Shown here one piece after another: positions 35,157-45,360 of a stretch of DNA of 64,000 bases. Every line of letters begins with the position of its first letter. Within the stretch, counting starts at the first letter, position 1. Both the position numbers and the translations under genes were made by a program. The notes beneath the pieces were generated by a model that was not told where the DNA came from, did not search any database, and saw only the letters and a program-made list of their open reading frames with translations. The DNA lies in assembly GCA_039621445.1 (NCBI GenBank), contig CP154955.1, forward strand, positions 51,985,384 to 52,049,383, read 5' to 3'. Source of the DNA: Euglena gracilis (lineage: Eukaryota; Euglenida; Euglenophyceae; Euglenales).

Positions 35157-35251
35157 GGTGTGCCGCTCGCGACACTGCCGCGGGGCACTTCTACCCGGCG
35201 GATTACCACTGCCCGGTCTCCCTCCTCCGCTTCCTCACCACCGACCCGGCA
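35157..35251 (+). CDS. GC-rich exon island 18, unknown
   Basis: The frame with G/C third positions reads DTAAGHFYPADYHCP then VSLLRFLTTDP. No AG lies close upstream, so the 5' boundary is open; the donor may be the GTCCAC at 35252. It sits between linker exon 17 and the next island. Confidence 0.45.
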
Positions 35252-35448
35252 GTCCACCGAGATCAGGCTGAATTGAAAGACGGGGCTGACCGGAGGGGGG
35301 TGGGAACCGGCCATAAACAGACAAGAAGCCTTAGTGCAACTAAGGGGGGTGGGAACCGGAGTTTTTTTTTAAAAAAAAAGGTTTGGTGATGGCGACCCCA
35401 CACCCACAAATTGAGCCTGACCGCGAATGTGAGCATTTTGATGTGCAG

Positions 35449-35512
35449 ACAGACCGCAGCCCCGTGCTGCAGAGCATGGTGGCCGGGGTGGCCGGCGGCC
35501 GGCAGGCGTGGG
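35449..35512 (+). CDS. GC-rich exon island 19, unknown
   Basis: After ATGTGCAG the frame reads TDRSPVLQSMVAGVAGGRQA then WG, with G/C third positions; a GTCGAA donor lies at 35513 (phase 1). Short, no family recognised. Confidence 0.4.
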
Positions 35513-37449
35513 GTCGAACATCTCTCGAGGCAGAGGGTGAGCCGTGTTGGGTGCCGCAGGGGAGTCCCCGTTTGTGTCTGGGGACGATCCACCGGGTTGG
35601 TGAATGAAAGCCCCCATGGGAAGGCAAGGTGTGCAATCATTCTGGTTTCCCAGTCAAAATTTAAAGTTTAAATTTAAATTAAATTTAAAGTTTAAATTTA
35701 AAATTTTAAAGAAATTTTCCCCAATGCGATTCCAGGGGGTAGGAAAACCCCCCCACGGACAACCTCTGATTTGGCTTGGCCTAATTTTTGATCTCTCCAT
35801 TTACGAACAACGGCATGCACATCAGCATATGCCTATGCAGCGCAAAACAAAATGGTGCTTCCGAAACAGAACTGCAAGTCCCCCACCTTTGACCTCCAGG
35901 CGTTTACAGGTTATGTTTTGGCAATTGCCGGAGGGGGAAGGCTTTAGGTGCAGGGGTCAACAAAACTGGAAGTTATGGTTCCTGGTTCAGGGGGAGGGGG
36001 TCAGACACAGGGGGCACATATCGAGGAGTGAAGCCCTTATTTGTTTCCTTTTCCATCTGCAATTTTTTTCGCGCAACTTTGTGCACTTTCCAAAAAAAAT
36101 AGTTTGCATTTTCTGCACATCTCAAATTTCCCAAATTGGGCTGACATTCCCCTTTCCCCCTTCCTCCTTCCGAAGCACTGAGGGGACCAATTCTATCCCC
36201 AGGGGGCGATTGCGAAAACTAAGTTTGATATGGGGCGACAGCCTGCTGATAACCCCCCCCCCCACCAGAGTCGAGCGGCGTGCGAAGAATTTCGTCTTGA
36301 AGCAAGTTCCGAACCAGAAAACAAAAATAGCCGAGAAAATTAGGAAAACAAGGCGACCCCCCCTCCACAGGGGCTTCCGAGTTAAAAAGAAGCCTCCCCC
36401 CGTTGAGCGCTTTTGATGATGCACCTTCCCTTTAGACTCTCGCCTGAAACAACCACACCAGTTCGTGAGCTTCTCGTTCAGTGCTTTTTCTCAAAGAAAG
36501 GGGGGCGGAAGTTTTCCAAAAAAACCAAGCTGCCACTTTTTCAAAACCAGTCAATCAACCAGTTGGTCTCCGGGGCCACTACAAATCAAATTGGCCGAGA
36601 TCAATAGATTTTGACCGCTTTGAAATAAAAAACAAAATGGTCAAACTCGCCATCGGTGCTGTGTGGGCCACTCACGGTCATTTCTGGCCAAATCCATGTC
36701 CGGAGTCAAAAACAGTCAATGACCCTGAAAAAAAATTGTCAGTGACCCGGGGGGGAGTGCATGAGCAATGGTACGGTCCCAAACCTTTCCCATTTATTGA
36801 AAGTTGTTTGGGGCCGGACCCCCCCCCCCAGGGTGGGTCCCGGGCCGGAGACTGGGTATGGATTTCGGCGCAAACTGCCAAATTTTTTTGGGAAATGCCC
36901 CTAGACGGCCCAATTTTGAAGTCCCCCCCCCCCCGGCTCTGGGGTCCCACGCCCGGCCACCTGGGGGGACCCCCTCTCCCCCCCCGGGGTCTTTTAGAGA
37001 AGCCTGACTGTGGGGTGGCAGTCCACTACGATGGCATCATCGCTTCCCGTTCCAAAAAAAATATGGGGAACCAGCAGCCGACCCCCCCCCATTTGACGGC
37101 TTTGAGTGAAACCTGTGTGTTTTTTCTTTTCAGTATGCCAGATTATAAACACACAGGCCATTTTTTCACTTAAGATGTAAATTAACAACACCTTTTCAGC
37201 TTTTCTCGTGAGATCCGTTCGACCAGACGTCATTTCCGCATGCCTGCTGTTATCGAGGGCCCATAGTGGCCCAACCTGCCATTGAACCATCAGCAAACCG
37301 CAGCTGCCTTCACAGCCATCGCATTTTGTGCATTTCGCTGCCGGACATCCTTTTTTTTGCCAAATGACTGGACATAGTGAGTGCCCAGGACTGTCTATGC
37401 GTTCGACAATTTTCTGGAAGTTCCACAATTTGACCGCGGCTCAGCAAAG
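35513..37449. other. Intron, no exon recognised
   Basis: Contains an AAATTTAAAGTTTAAATTTA tandem (35656-35712) and C/G runs near 36245, 36820 and 36925-36985. A 270-codon open frame (35604-36416) shows no domain and has ordinary A/T third positions. Confidence 0.4.
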
Positions 37450-37509
37450 CCCCGCTCCCAGCCGCCCTTGGCGACCCCGAGAGCGGCGGAGGGGCGGAAG
37501 ATGCTGGCG
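37450..37509 (+). CDS. GC-rich exon island 20, unknown
   Basis: After CAAAG, 20 codons read PRSQPPLATPRAAEGRKMLA with G/C third positions, ending at a GTGCTG donor, phase 0 both sides. Confidence 0.4.
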
Positions 37510-37636
37510 GTGCTGGGCCAGGGCGGACCCGGGGGGGGGGGGGTTGGCCACTTGCCAATGGTCGGTACTGATGCCGGCTCTCCCATCGTTGCCACCATTT
37601 TTTGTGACGGGGGAGGTGAGGATTGATGTTGCTGCA

Positions 37637-37672
<36 letters not shown>

Positions 37673-37740
37673 GTGTGTGTCTGTTTGGGTGTGGGTGTGG
37701 GGGTGTGGGCGTGGGTGGGTGGATGGATGGGTGGGTCGGC
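37637..37740. repeat. (GT)n then GGGTGTG repeats
   Basis: A pure GT run to about 37672, then G-rich GT variants. Intronic. Confidence 0.9.
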
Positions 37741-38323
37741 GGGCGTGTTGCGCGTGTGTTAGTGAGCGGCTGTGGGTGGTCTGTGATTGTGGGTCATTTA
37801 GATTTTGTGTGCTGTGCTGTGCGGTATGGTTCGTGTGGTATGCAGCCGCACACGAAGGAGCCGTTTGCCCCTGCCCACCCCCTTCCTCCCCCTCCCCCTC
37901 CCACTCCCTGATCCATCCTGCCAGTGTGGCTCGGCTGGCCCTTTGCGCAGCAGGCCACGTGTTGACGCAAAGCACCACCCAGGAGCCATCCCACACGTTT
38001 GCTTCTTTCCCCCCCAGGTTGTCGCCTTCAGCTTGTCATGATGGAAAGTCATCTGAGAAACCTACCCGGGGAGTTGTGGCTTTTCTTGGGCTTGTACTTG
38101 CCGACTTGCCAGGTCACTCCGGGGGCCAGGAATCGTGGATACATCCCATAAAGAAATCCACTCTTTGGGAGGTTGGACCCCCAGGGGATTGGGCTCAGTT
38201 CCAGTCGGGGGACCTGGGGACCTGGGGGGATTATGGGAGGTGCCAGCAGCTTTTTTCCAACCTCTGAGCTGGACCCCCCCCCCCGCCCACTTGGAAATGT
38301 CCTCTTTTCCTGTCCATGCTGAG

Positions 38324-38511
38324 CTGTCCAAAGCCCTAGCACCAGTTCTGCATCCTGTGGATAGGGAGATGATGCAGTCCAAACGCAATTTTTTGGAACG
38401 AGGCGAAATCCCGCGTATGGTGCGAACAGCAGCACCTGTATTCCCATGGTGCCAACTTTGGAGAGGAAAGCATCGGCGTTGCTGGAAACAAATCTCTTCC
38501 GGAGAAAAAAC
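38324..38511 (+). CDS. Possible exon, unknown
   Basis: After CTGAG the frame LSKALAPVLHPVDREMMQSK ... FPWCQLWRGKHRRCWKQI runs to a strong GTGAGT donor. The minus strand has a 210-codon open frame over the same bases (38336-38968). Third positions are not GC-rich, so this is doubtful as part of the main gene. Confidence 0.3.
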
Positions 38512-38720
38512 GTGAGTTGTCAAACACGAAAACGATTTTCTGGTCCGAGTTTCGCATCCTTCGGGTCGTTTTAACCACTTTATTGGAAACGATTTTTCCC
38601 GTGCTCATTCTCACACTTCGGCCGATTCGTCGGCACGCCAAGGCACACCGTTCTGAAAGTCGGGTCAGTCCCCAGCCCACCCCAGAGTGGACAGCAGAGA
38701 CCCTCCAACCACACAAAGAG

Positions 38721-38820
38721 GGCCCCTGGCTCGTCTCGGGGACGGCGGGGGCGCGCTGTTCCGGGTGCAGGGCTGCGCTGGCCGACGGGGACGCCCAGGG
38801 GGGCCTACGGCCAACTGCTG
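38721..38820 (+). CDS. GC-rich exon island 21, frame unresolved
   Basis: Between AAAGAG and GTGTTG, one frame gives GPWLVSGTAGARCSGCRAAL with G/C third positions and a CxxC pair; another gives GALFRVQG and a third ends YGQLL. If the CSGC frame is right it could supply the first Cys pair of the zinc-binding segment completed by the next two exons. Confidence 0.4.
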
Positions 38821-39163
38821 GTGTTGGCGATTTCTTTTGTTGGTGCGGAAGAGGCTGCAGGTTCTCTTTTTGGATTCGTTTGGTTTTTTTTAACATGAAC
38901 TGCGTTTCTTGTTCCCAAAGAGTCACAAATGGAATTGGGTGTTCATGTGCATGAGTCCTGAACCCCAATGTGACAAAAGCTGGTGTCCAAACGGCTGTGG
39001 TGCGGAAACTCTGTCATTAATCTAGGGACAAAGCCAGTCAATTTGGTCTTATTCACGGGGGTCTTATTTTTGGACTTTTTTCTTGACCGACCCAGCCCGA
39101 AAAATACGCCGTTTTTCAGGTTCCCAAAAACACTGAATTTTTTCCTTCAGCACTTGGTGCCAT

Positions 39164-39509
39164 GCAGGCTTGTGCTTACCGACCGGGGGGGTGGGTGCTG
39201 CAGGGTGCCTGCCCCTAGCAGGCACACCCCCGGGGGGGTCCGGGGGGGTCCGGGCGGGACCCAGAAATTTTCATTGAAAATGGCTTTTTCCGGGCCCCCG
39301 GTGCCAGACGCGCCCAAAGGGGCGCCGAAGGGGACCTGGGAAATGGTGCGGAAAAGACCGAAGGAGCCCGGGTTCGGAGGGGGGTGCCTACTATGGGCAG
39401 GCACCCCCAAAAACCCTACCCCCCCCCCCCGGGGGGGGTCGGATGGGTGCTATAGGGTACCTGCCCCTAGCACCCCCCCGTGGGGTAGGCACCCGACTGA
39501 GCACAAGCC
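39164..39509. mobile_element. Foldback element, GGCTTGTGCTTA family (copy 2), 9-bp TSD
   Basis: Starts GCAGGCTTGTGCTTACCGA, ends GACTGAGCACAAGCC. Flanked by the 9-base repeat TGGTGCCAT (39155-39163 and 39510-39518). The interior is the reverse of copy 1: CTGCCCCTAGCAGGCA hairpin, TTTTCATTGAAAATGG, GGGTTTTTGG-type C/G runs. Confidence 0.8.
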
Positions 39510-39781
39510 TGGTGCCATTTGTAAATTTATATAAATTGACATTCACCATTTTTTTTGCACCTCGAAATCCGAAAATCTTTGAAATTTCATCATTTTCTTG
39601 TCTGAAACTGGGGTTTTCGGTTATTTTTCAGGTGAATTTTTCCTCGTCCCCGGCGTTTTGTGCCGTCAGGAGGGGTCTTGTTTTGGGGGGGGGGTTCTTA
39701 TTTTGGGGAGGGGGGTTGGTGTGAAGGTCTGTCTTTTAGCCAAGGGACCTGGTGAGGGGCGATGAGAGAATCCGGTCAAAT

Positions 39782-40204
39782 TCAAATAAAGAATCCAAAA
39801 AGCTTCAAATTTATGTTTTTTTTGTGTTTGCTGGGATGCCACTGTATTCCTCTTTTATCCCAAAGGGGGTGAGGTTCTTTTGTCAATGCAATTCGGCATT
39901 TTGTGAAGTCGCCAAAAGTGCCAGCATAGGGCTTGTTGTTGGATGGCAGCGGAACCCCAGTTTCATTCCAAGACCTGCTTTTTCTTGGCAGTTTCTGACT
40001 TTGTTTGACACGCCTCAGTGCAGCCTGTAGATAAACCACAAACAGCTTTCGCGTGTGTCGCCGACTGGGATGCCAACGGGGGGATATGCAAACGCTTTTT
40101 GTGTGTGTGTTTTTCATCGTCCTCTCCAGCAGAAAGTGTAAATCCTGTAATAATCTAAATAATAATAATGTAAATCCTGGAGGAGCTCCTAAAGTATTTC
40201 GCAT
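39782..40204 (-). other. Minus-strand 140-codon open frame, unassigned
   Basis: Reads RRVKQSQKLPRKSRSWNETG and PHPLWDKRGIQWHPSKHKKN. It looks somewhat protein-like but matches no family I know. It lies in an intron of the main gene on the opposite strand and may be transposon-derived. A CTCCAGCAGAAA...GGAGCTCC motif at its start recurs at 12270. Confidence 0.2.
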
Positions 40205-40311
40205 ACAACTTTTTTTTACGTTTTTCTGAGTTTATTTATTATTTATTTGTGTCGCAAATGAACGCAGAAAAACGCAAAATAAAAGCACAAGTTGTACGTG
40301 AAATCTTTTAG

Positions 40312-40404
40312 GTTCTCCCCCGGGATGTTCTGCCCCCCCCCTCCGGTGTCAAGTCGCCCCCTGAGCCCGTCCTATGGGGCTGCACCACCTGCCCCCAGAA
40401 CCCC
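40312..40404 (+). CDS. Cys-rich exon 22, ZZ-finger-like part 1
   Basis: After AAATCTTTTAG the frame gives VLPRDVLPPPSGVKSPPEP then VLWGCTTCPQNP, with G/C third positions. A GTCGTG donor after CCC keeps phase 0 (a later GTGCGT at 40447 is an alternative). With the next exon the cysteines read C-x2-C-x5-C-x2-C with a leucine before the third Cys, as in the core of ZZ-type zinc fingers. Such fingers bind zinc and mediate protein or N-terminal-residue binding. Confidence 0.5.
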
Positions 40405-40923
40405 GTCGTGGGCGGCACCACACAGGGCGGCGGAGCGGACAACCACGTGCGTGCTGTGGGTGTTTTGGGGGTGTCGCCAGGCAAAAGCATTTTCCACCGC
40501 TGTGGTGAGGGGCTCGGGACCGCCGCCTCCTCTTTGAAGTGGGTTTATTTCCCTAGGCTTTTGTTGTTTATGGTTTGTTTATGTAAAGATGTATCTATAT
40601 CTATATATACATATATAGATATATATAGTTTGCACAGTTTGCATGGTTTTATACATTTATTTAATATAATTCAATATTTATTTATTTAGAGTATTATTTA
40701 TTCAGTTTATTATGTTTTTCCTTTTTTATTTATTTAGTTTTTAATTATAGCATTATATTTTGTATATTTATATATTTATATTTTGTATATTTATTTTATT
40801 TATATTCATTTATTTATATCTAAACATAGATGCGTATAGTTTTGGATGTTTCATTCAGGCAGGAGGTGGGGGTGCACGGGGAGAAGGGGAGAAGATGGTG
40901 ATGGGGGAGGTACAGGAAGGGGT

Positions 40924-41226
40924 CAGGCTGTATTTTAGTCGGGTGCCGACCCCACCCCGGGGGGGGTGCCTGCCTGGGCAGGTACCCCAAGGCACTCCAA
41001 ATCCGACCCCCAGGGGGGGGGGTAGGGCACACGGCCAAAAGTGCCCTAGCACAGACCCGGCGCCAAAGGCGCCGGGGTGCCAAAAATGGCCCATTTTGGC
41101 ACCTTCCTGGTGCCCAGGCATCAGGATTTGGGCACAGGCCCAAATCCGACCCCCGGGGGGGGGGGGGTAGTGCCTGCCTGGGCAGGCACTCCGGACCCCC
41201 CCCCCGGGGTTGGTAAAGAACAGCCT
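40924..41226. mobile_element. Foldback element, GGCTTGTGCTTA family (copy 3), 9-bp TSD
   Basis: Starts CAGGCTGTATTTTAGTCGGG, ends GGTTGGTAAAGAACAGCCT. Flanked by the 9-base repeat GGAAGGGGT (40915-40923 and 41227-41235). The interior has TGCCTGCCTGGGCAGGTA hairpins and a central CGGCGCCAAAGGCGCCG. Confidence 0.75.
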
Positions 41227-41327
41227 GGAAGGGGTAACGCCCAAAGACCCCCCCGGGGGTCGATCCGAACACAGGGGGCGGTTCATTTTTTCCACAACGC
41301 CCACCCTCCAACCCGGACCCCAGTCAG

Positions 41328-41408
41328 TTGTGTCCACGCTGTTGGGCCGCCGGGTTCGTTCCGGCCAGGGCCGCGGCCGACAAATCCTGGCGCCTCGCGC
41401 ACCACGGC
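41328..41408 (+). CDS. Cys-rich exon 23, ZZ-finger-like part 2
   Basis: After CCCCAGTCAG, 27 codons read LCPRCWAAGFVPARAAAD then KSWRLAHHG, G/C third positions, GTTCAT donor, phase 0 both sides. LCxxC followed by Gly and a late HH fits the second half of a ZZ-type zinc site. Confidence 0.5.
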
Positions 41409-41550
41409 GTTCATCCCCGAGCCAAAGGCCCCCTCCAGTGGGCATCGCATCCGAACGCAAGCCGTTTGCCTTTCGAAAGCAGCCCGTGTTGCATCGGAGT
41501 GCTACGCATTTCTGTGTTGTATGTGTGTGCAAAAAATGTATGTGTGCCTG

Positions 41551-41766
41551 TGTGTGTGTGTATGTATGTATGTATGTATGTATGCATGCATGCATGCATG
41601 CATGTATGTATGTGTGTGTGTGTATGTATGTATGTATGTATGTATGTATGTATGTATGTATGTATGTATGTATGTATGTATGTATGTATGTATGTATGTA
41701 TGTATGTATGTATGTATGTATGTATGTATGTATGTATGTATGCATGCATGCATGCATGCATGCATG
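41551..41766. repeat. (TATG)n microsatellite with (CATG)n islands
   Basis: About 215 bases of TATG with CATGCATG blocks near 41583 and 41740. Frames translate to MYVCMYVC and are not genes. Confidence 0.97.
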
Positions 41767-42554
41767 TGTGTATCTATCTTTATGGATCAGGCTTCTTTTT
41801 AACTTGGAAGACCCCTTGGGTCTGGGCCGGACCCCCCCACCCTGAGTGGGGGGGTCCTGAGCCAGTGGCCTGGATATGGGTTCTGGCACGAACCCCCAGA
41901 AGATTTTCAGAAATGCCTTCAGACGACCCGATTTTTTTGGGAGGGGGTTTTTACCCTCCCCTGTATGGCTGTATGGGGAGCCCTGCGGTTTTGAGGTAGG
42001 TGGTCCCACCCCAACAATTGCTCTGGGAGGCAGGTAACAACCTCACGTAGAAAGTGAAGACCCTTTCAGCTGTCGAAATTGGACCCCAAATGCACTCAAT
42101 TTTTTTCTGAACACCAGTATCTCGTCGTGCATATCACATTTTTGAAGAAACACCTAAAAATATGCAATTGTGTGAACACACCAAAATGCAAGTCAGCAGG
42201 CACCAGGGAGGATCTGGACGGGGAAAAGTACCAATTACTTTCAGACAGGTCATGTAGGTAGGATTGTGTCCACTGACTTGCCACGTTGGAAAGGCGTCAC
42301 GGACCTGAGTTTCCCTCATACGAACCTCCTACAGCCATTTTCTTATCAGCTGTGCACAACCTGGTGTGCTGTTGAATAAATGGGAAACTGTCCTCCCCGG
42401 GAAACTGTTTCATAAGCCCTGTATTTGTTGACCTATCCTCATATGGATTTCTCACCAACCTCGTGTGCTCGCTGACTTGTCACCTAACACGTTTCTTGGA
42501 AATTTTCGCATTTTCTTCAGAAAATGTTTTTTTTTGAAGTTTAAGAATTGAGTG

Positions 42555-42690
42555 GACCTCATTCAACTTTTTTCCTCTGACCCTTCGGGGACACTGTAAC
42601 CCACCTGCTCGCTGACTTGTCACCATGGGGACCTGTCACCCACCTCTGTGCTCGCTGACCTGACAGGTGACAGTTTCCTGGGGGGAGGGG

Positions 42691-42692
<2 letters not shown>
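42555..42692. repeat. CTGTCA/GTGACA repeat block
   Basis: Repeated GCTCGCTGACTTGTCACC and CCTGTCACCC units ending CAGGTGACAGTTTCCTGGGG: the end sequence of the CCCGGGAAACTGTCA family. Confidence 0.5.
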
Positions 42693-42746
<54 letters not shown>

Positions 42747-42827
42747 CATGTATGTTTATGTTTATGTTTATGTTTATGTTTATGTTTATGTTTATGTTTA
42801 TGTTTATGTTTATGTTTATGTTTATGC
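42693..42827. repeat. (TG)n then (TTTATG)n
   Basis: A pure TG run (42694-42742) followed by about 13 TTTATG hexamers. Confidence 0.97.
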
Positions 42828-42876
42828 ATGCATAGTGTATATGGTATGTATGCTATGCATGTATATATGTCCATGC

Positions 42877-43165
42877 GGCAGCCGGTCTTTACTTGGCCCC
42901 CCCCCGGGGGGGTCCAAGTAAAGACTCCAGGGGGGGGGGTCAGAACTTTTTTTGCGTTAATGATGGAATAGGGTTAGGTGCGCGACTTAGGCTTAGGGTG
43001 AGGCCTAACTTGTACACCTAACACCCGTCTAAAAGTTAGGCCTAACCTTAGGCCTCACTCACGCACCTAACCCTATTCCATCATTAACGCAAAAAAAGTT
43101 CTGACCCCCCCCCTGCAGTCTTTACTTGCCCCCCCCCCGGGGGGGGCAAGTAAAGACCGGCTGCC
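42877..43165. mobile_element. 289-bp inverted-repeat element with 8-bp TSD
   Basis: Ends GGCAGCCGGTCTTTACTTG and its exact inverse. Long arms (about 130 bases each, including TGATGGAATAGGGTTAGGTG and its complement) meet near 43030. The 8-base direct repeat GTCCATGC flanks it (42869-42876 and 43166-43173). There is no coding capacity; an 8-bp duplication suggests a hAT-like parent. Confidence 0.85.
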
Positions 43166-43173
43166 GTCCATGC

Positions 43174-43300
<127 letters not shown>

Positions 43301-43374
43301 CTCTGCATATATGTGTAATACACACACATATATATATTTCTTTAATAGGTGACAACTTCCCCAGGGGGACGGAG

Positions 43375-43585
43375 GTGTCCACGCGGCAGACCCTGCCCCC
43401 GGAGGACGTCTTCGCGCTGTTCTGCTACACGTTCGAGTCCGTGGCGTACCAGCGCAGCAACTGGGCCATGCGGAACTGGCGGCTGGCGGAGGCGCAGCCT
43501 GCTCTGGAGCTGTGGCGGCCGTTCATCTACCACTGCGAACAGACCGGGGCCCCTCGCAGCCCTGGGGTGGGGGGGTGGCGGGGGG
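43375..43585 (+). CDS. ART domain exon A1 (N-terminal helices)
   Basis: After ACGGAG (phase 0) the frame reads [20 protein letters not shown], then RSNWAMRN ... [13 protein letters not shown]. Arginine-type ADP-ribosyltransferases have this order: an acidic 'EDxxALxxYT' helix, a second helix with R/N, then W-x-P-F/Y ahead of the VYRG strand. The donor GTACAA at 43586 leaves phase 1, matching exon A2. Two other AGs upstream (43348, 43364) would extend the exon. Third positions nearly all G/C. Confidence 0.75.
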
Positions 43586-43699
43586 GTACAACGTTCGTCA
43601 TATGTCCAGGTCATTAATCGTTGTGTGGCTGGTGACTCCAAGTGGGGGGGCAGGTTGGCAGAGGGGCGGGGGTATGAAGGTCAGGTCCACCGGGGGGGG

Positions 43700-43860
43700 G
43701 GGGGAAATTGATATCCGCAATTTTTCCGCAATTTCCGCAATTTCCGCAATTTCCGCAATTTCCGCAATTTTCCGCAATTTTCCGCAATTTCCGCAATTTT
43801 CCGCAATTTTTCCGCAATTTTTCCGAAGGCCTCCGATATCAATTATTCCCCCCCCCCTGG
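43700..43860. repeat. TTCCGCAA minisatellite inside an inverted repeat
   Basis: About twelve 8-10-base TTTCCGCAA units, bounded by GGGGGGAAATTGATATCCG on the left and CGATATCAATTATTCCCCCC on the right (inverted). Confidence 0.85.
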
Positions 43861-44158
43861 GTCCACAGGTTTTGTTGCGACTGGTGACCAGGAGCAGGAG
43901 TTGCCCGCTATTCCACGCCTCAAAACACATCTCCCAAGCGTTGATGGGGGGGGGGGGTGTTAATCAGTGCGTCCTGAAACCCTTCCCACCCCCACCCCCG
44001 AGATCAGCCCCTGTACGTCATCCACGTGGATTCACATGTGGGGTACTGCGTGGGCGGTCACGCATCAGCCCTGTGACGTGTGGGTGACACATGTGACCCA
44101 CGCATGTCACCCATGACACCTGTGACATGGGCGGCGGGGCGAAACACAGCCGGACCAG

Positions 44159-44242
44159 CGCGCGGTGGCCCGGCGCCGGCGTTGCGGCGGCTGCCGCGGC
44201 AGAGCGTGACGGTGTACCGCGGCATCCCCATCCCCTTCGACG
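44159..44242 (+). CDS. ART domain exon A2 (VYRG motif)
   Basis: ALRRLPRQSVTVYRGIPIPF: the LP...VYRG strand that carries the NAD-binding arginine of R-S-E type ARTs. Acceptor GGACCAG (phase 1 in), donor GTGAGC (phase 1 out); both sites are canonical and in phase with A1 and A3. Confidence 0.8.
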
Positions 44243-44798
44243 GTGAGCTGGCCGTGCCCCCTCCCATGGGGGGGGCGATGGCCCAAACTCAAGACCCTTG
44301 ATGACAGTGCCGGGGTGACACGTTACAATGAACTCCCTGAACATTTCGCGACCACTCTGACTGCTCTTTTGATGCCTGGTGTTTTTTTGGATAAATGAAT
44401 TTACAACTATTTAAAAACTTGGTTATTGGGCAGGTTCTGCCAATACGTCCGCACGCGCCTCGACATGACCCCCGCCCCAAAGGTGGCCCCGCAAGGGAGC
44501 AGACCCCTCACCAACGCCATGGATCGCCAACCACGCGTGCACTGTATTTGTGTGCAGCGGGCAGGTTCACCCCTCCAGAATGCCCCAGAAGAAGCCGGAA
44601 TCTGCTGGACGTGGACTAACTCTGCCTTATTATTCCAGAAACGTCCAGTTTATTATTGAATTTTTTGACTTATGCACGCGCACATGCACAACACACGAGG
44701 AATGAACCTTCTGAGTCGGTTTTGATGACCCCTCCCCTCCCTCCTGTGCTCCTCTTCTCGCCGCCACGCTCCGCAACCGAAGTCGGGGGCACGGCCAG

Positions 44799-44923
44799 CC
44801 CCCAGCCTGTACGGCCCCGGCCAGGAATTCCTGTGGCCCTCGTTCTCCAGCACCTCCGCGCTGCTGAAGGTCGCCACCAACTTTGCCCGCCGGAAGAATG
44901 ACCCCGGGGGCGCTGCGATGGGA
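44799..44923 (+). CDS. ART domain exon A3 (FSSTS motif)
   Basis: Acceptor CGGCCAG, phase 1 in. Frame SLYGPGQEFLWPSFSSTS then ALLKVATNFARRKND: the Y-x(2)-G-x-E-x(2)-W-P-S-F-S-S-T-S block that holds the serine of the R-S-E triad. The donor is one of several GTs at 44924-44939, all phase 0. The match to the ART family is strong. Confidence 0.85.
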
Positions 44924-45288
44924 GTGGCGGGGAGAGTGGTGGGGGGTCTCGGGCCAACACCTGCCACTCAAAGAATACTGCTGCACTTTTTTTTTTAAAA
45001 GATTGCTGGTTTGGAGGAGGGTTTATTGGCGGGTCTTGCCCCACCTGCCGGGGGGGGGGGAGGGGGGCGAAGTGAGTACCTCTCTCTGCAAATGGTGGTT
45101 CACCCCCCTTTTTGGCACACAGTGCGGAAAATATAAAATATCTGGATCTCAAAACTGACCTTAAAAAATGATCCCTTTCCCCGGAGTCAAACCTCCGCTC
45201 GCTCCATGCCTCCCCTCCATGCTTCGCATTTCATCCAACCCCCCCCCCCGAATGTGTCGGCTGGCGCACCCGGGGCCCCGGCGTGAAG

Positions 45289-45360
45289 CGGTCGCTCATC
45301 TTTATGGTCGAGGGCCAGTCTGGCTCCTGCATCCGCCACTGCTCCCACTTCCCGGCCGAG
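45289..45360 (+). CDS. ART domain exon A4
   Basis: After GCGTGAAG (phase 0) the frame reads RSLIFMVEGQSGSCIRHCSH then FPAE. ARTs have a 'l-x-I-x-G-x-S-G-x-x-I-x-x-x-S-x-F-P-x-E' stretch just before the E-x-E loop, which this matches. No GT follows in the next 50 bases, so the donor is non-canonical or the exon/intron edge is altered. Confidence 0.75.

Noticed and set aside
35604-36416. 270-codon plus open frame
   Set aside because: Long but with no domain, no G/C third-position bias and a LKFKFKLNLKF stretch produced by AAATTTAAA repeats; C runs also reduce stops.
38336-38968. 210-codon minus open frame
   Set aside because: It overlaps a competing plus frame with a strong GTGAGT donor and contains no recognised motif; kept only as a note under the 38.3-kb exon.
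44434-44481. Apparent exon FCQYVRTRLDMTPAPK between ART exons A2 and A3
   Set aside because: Its frame is out of phase with the A2 donor and the in-phase reading hits a TGA; A2 joins A3 directly in perfect phase and family order.
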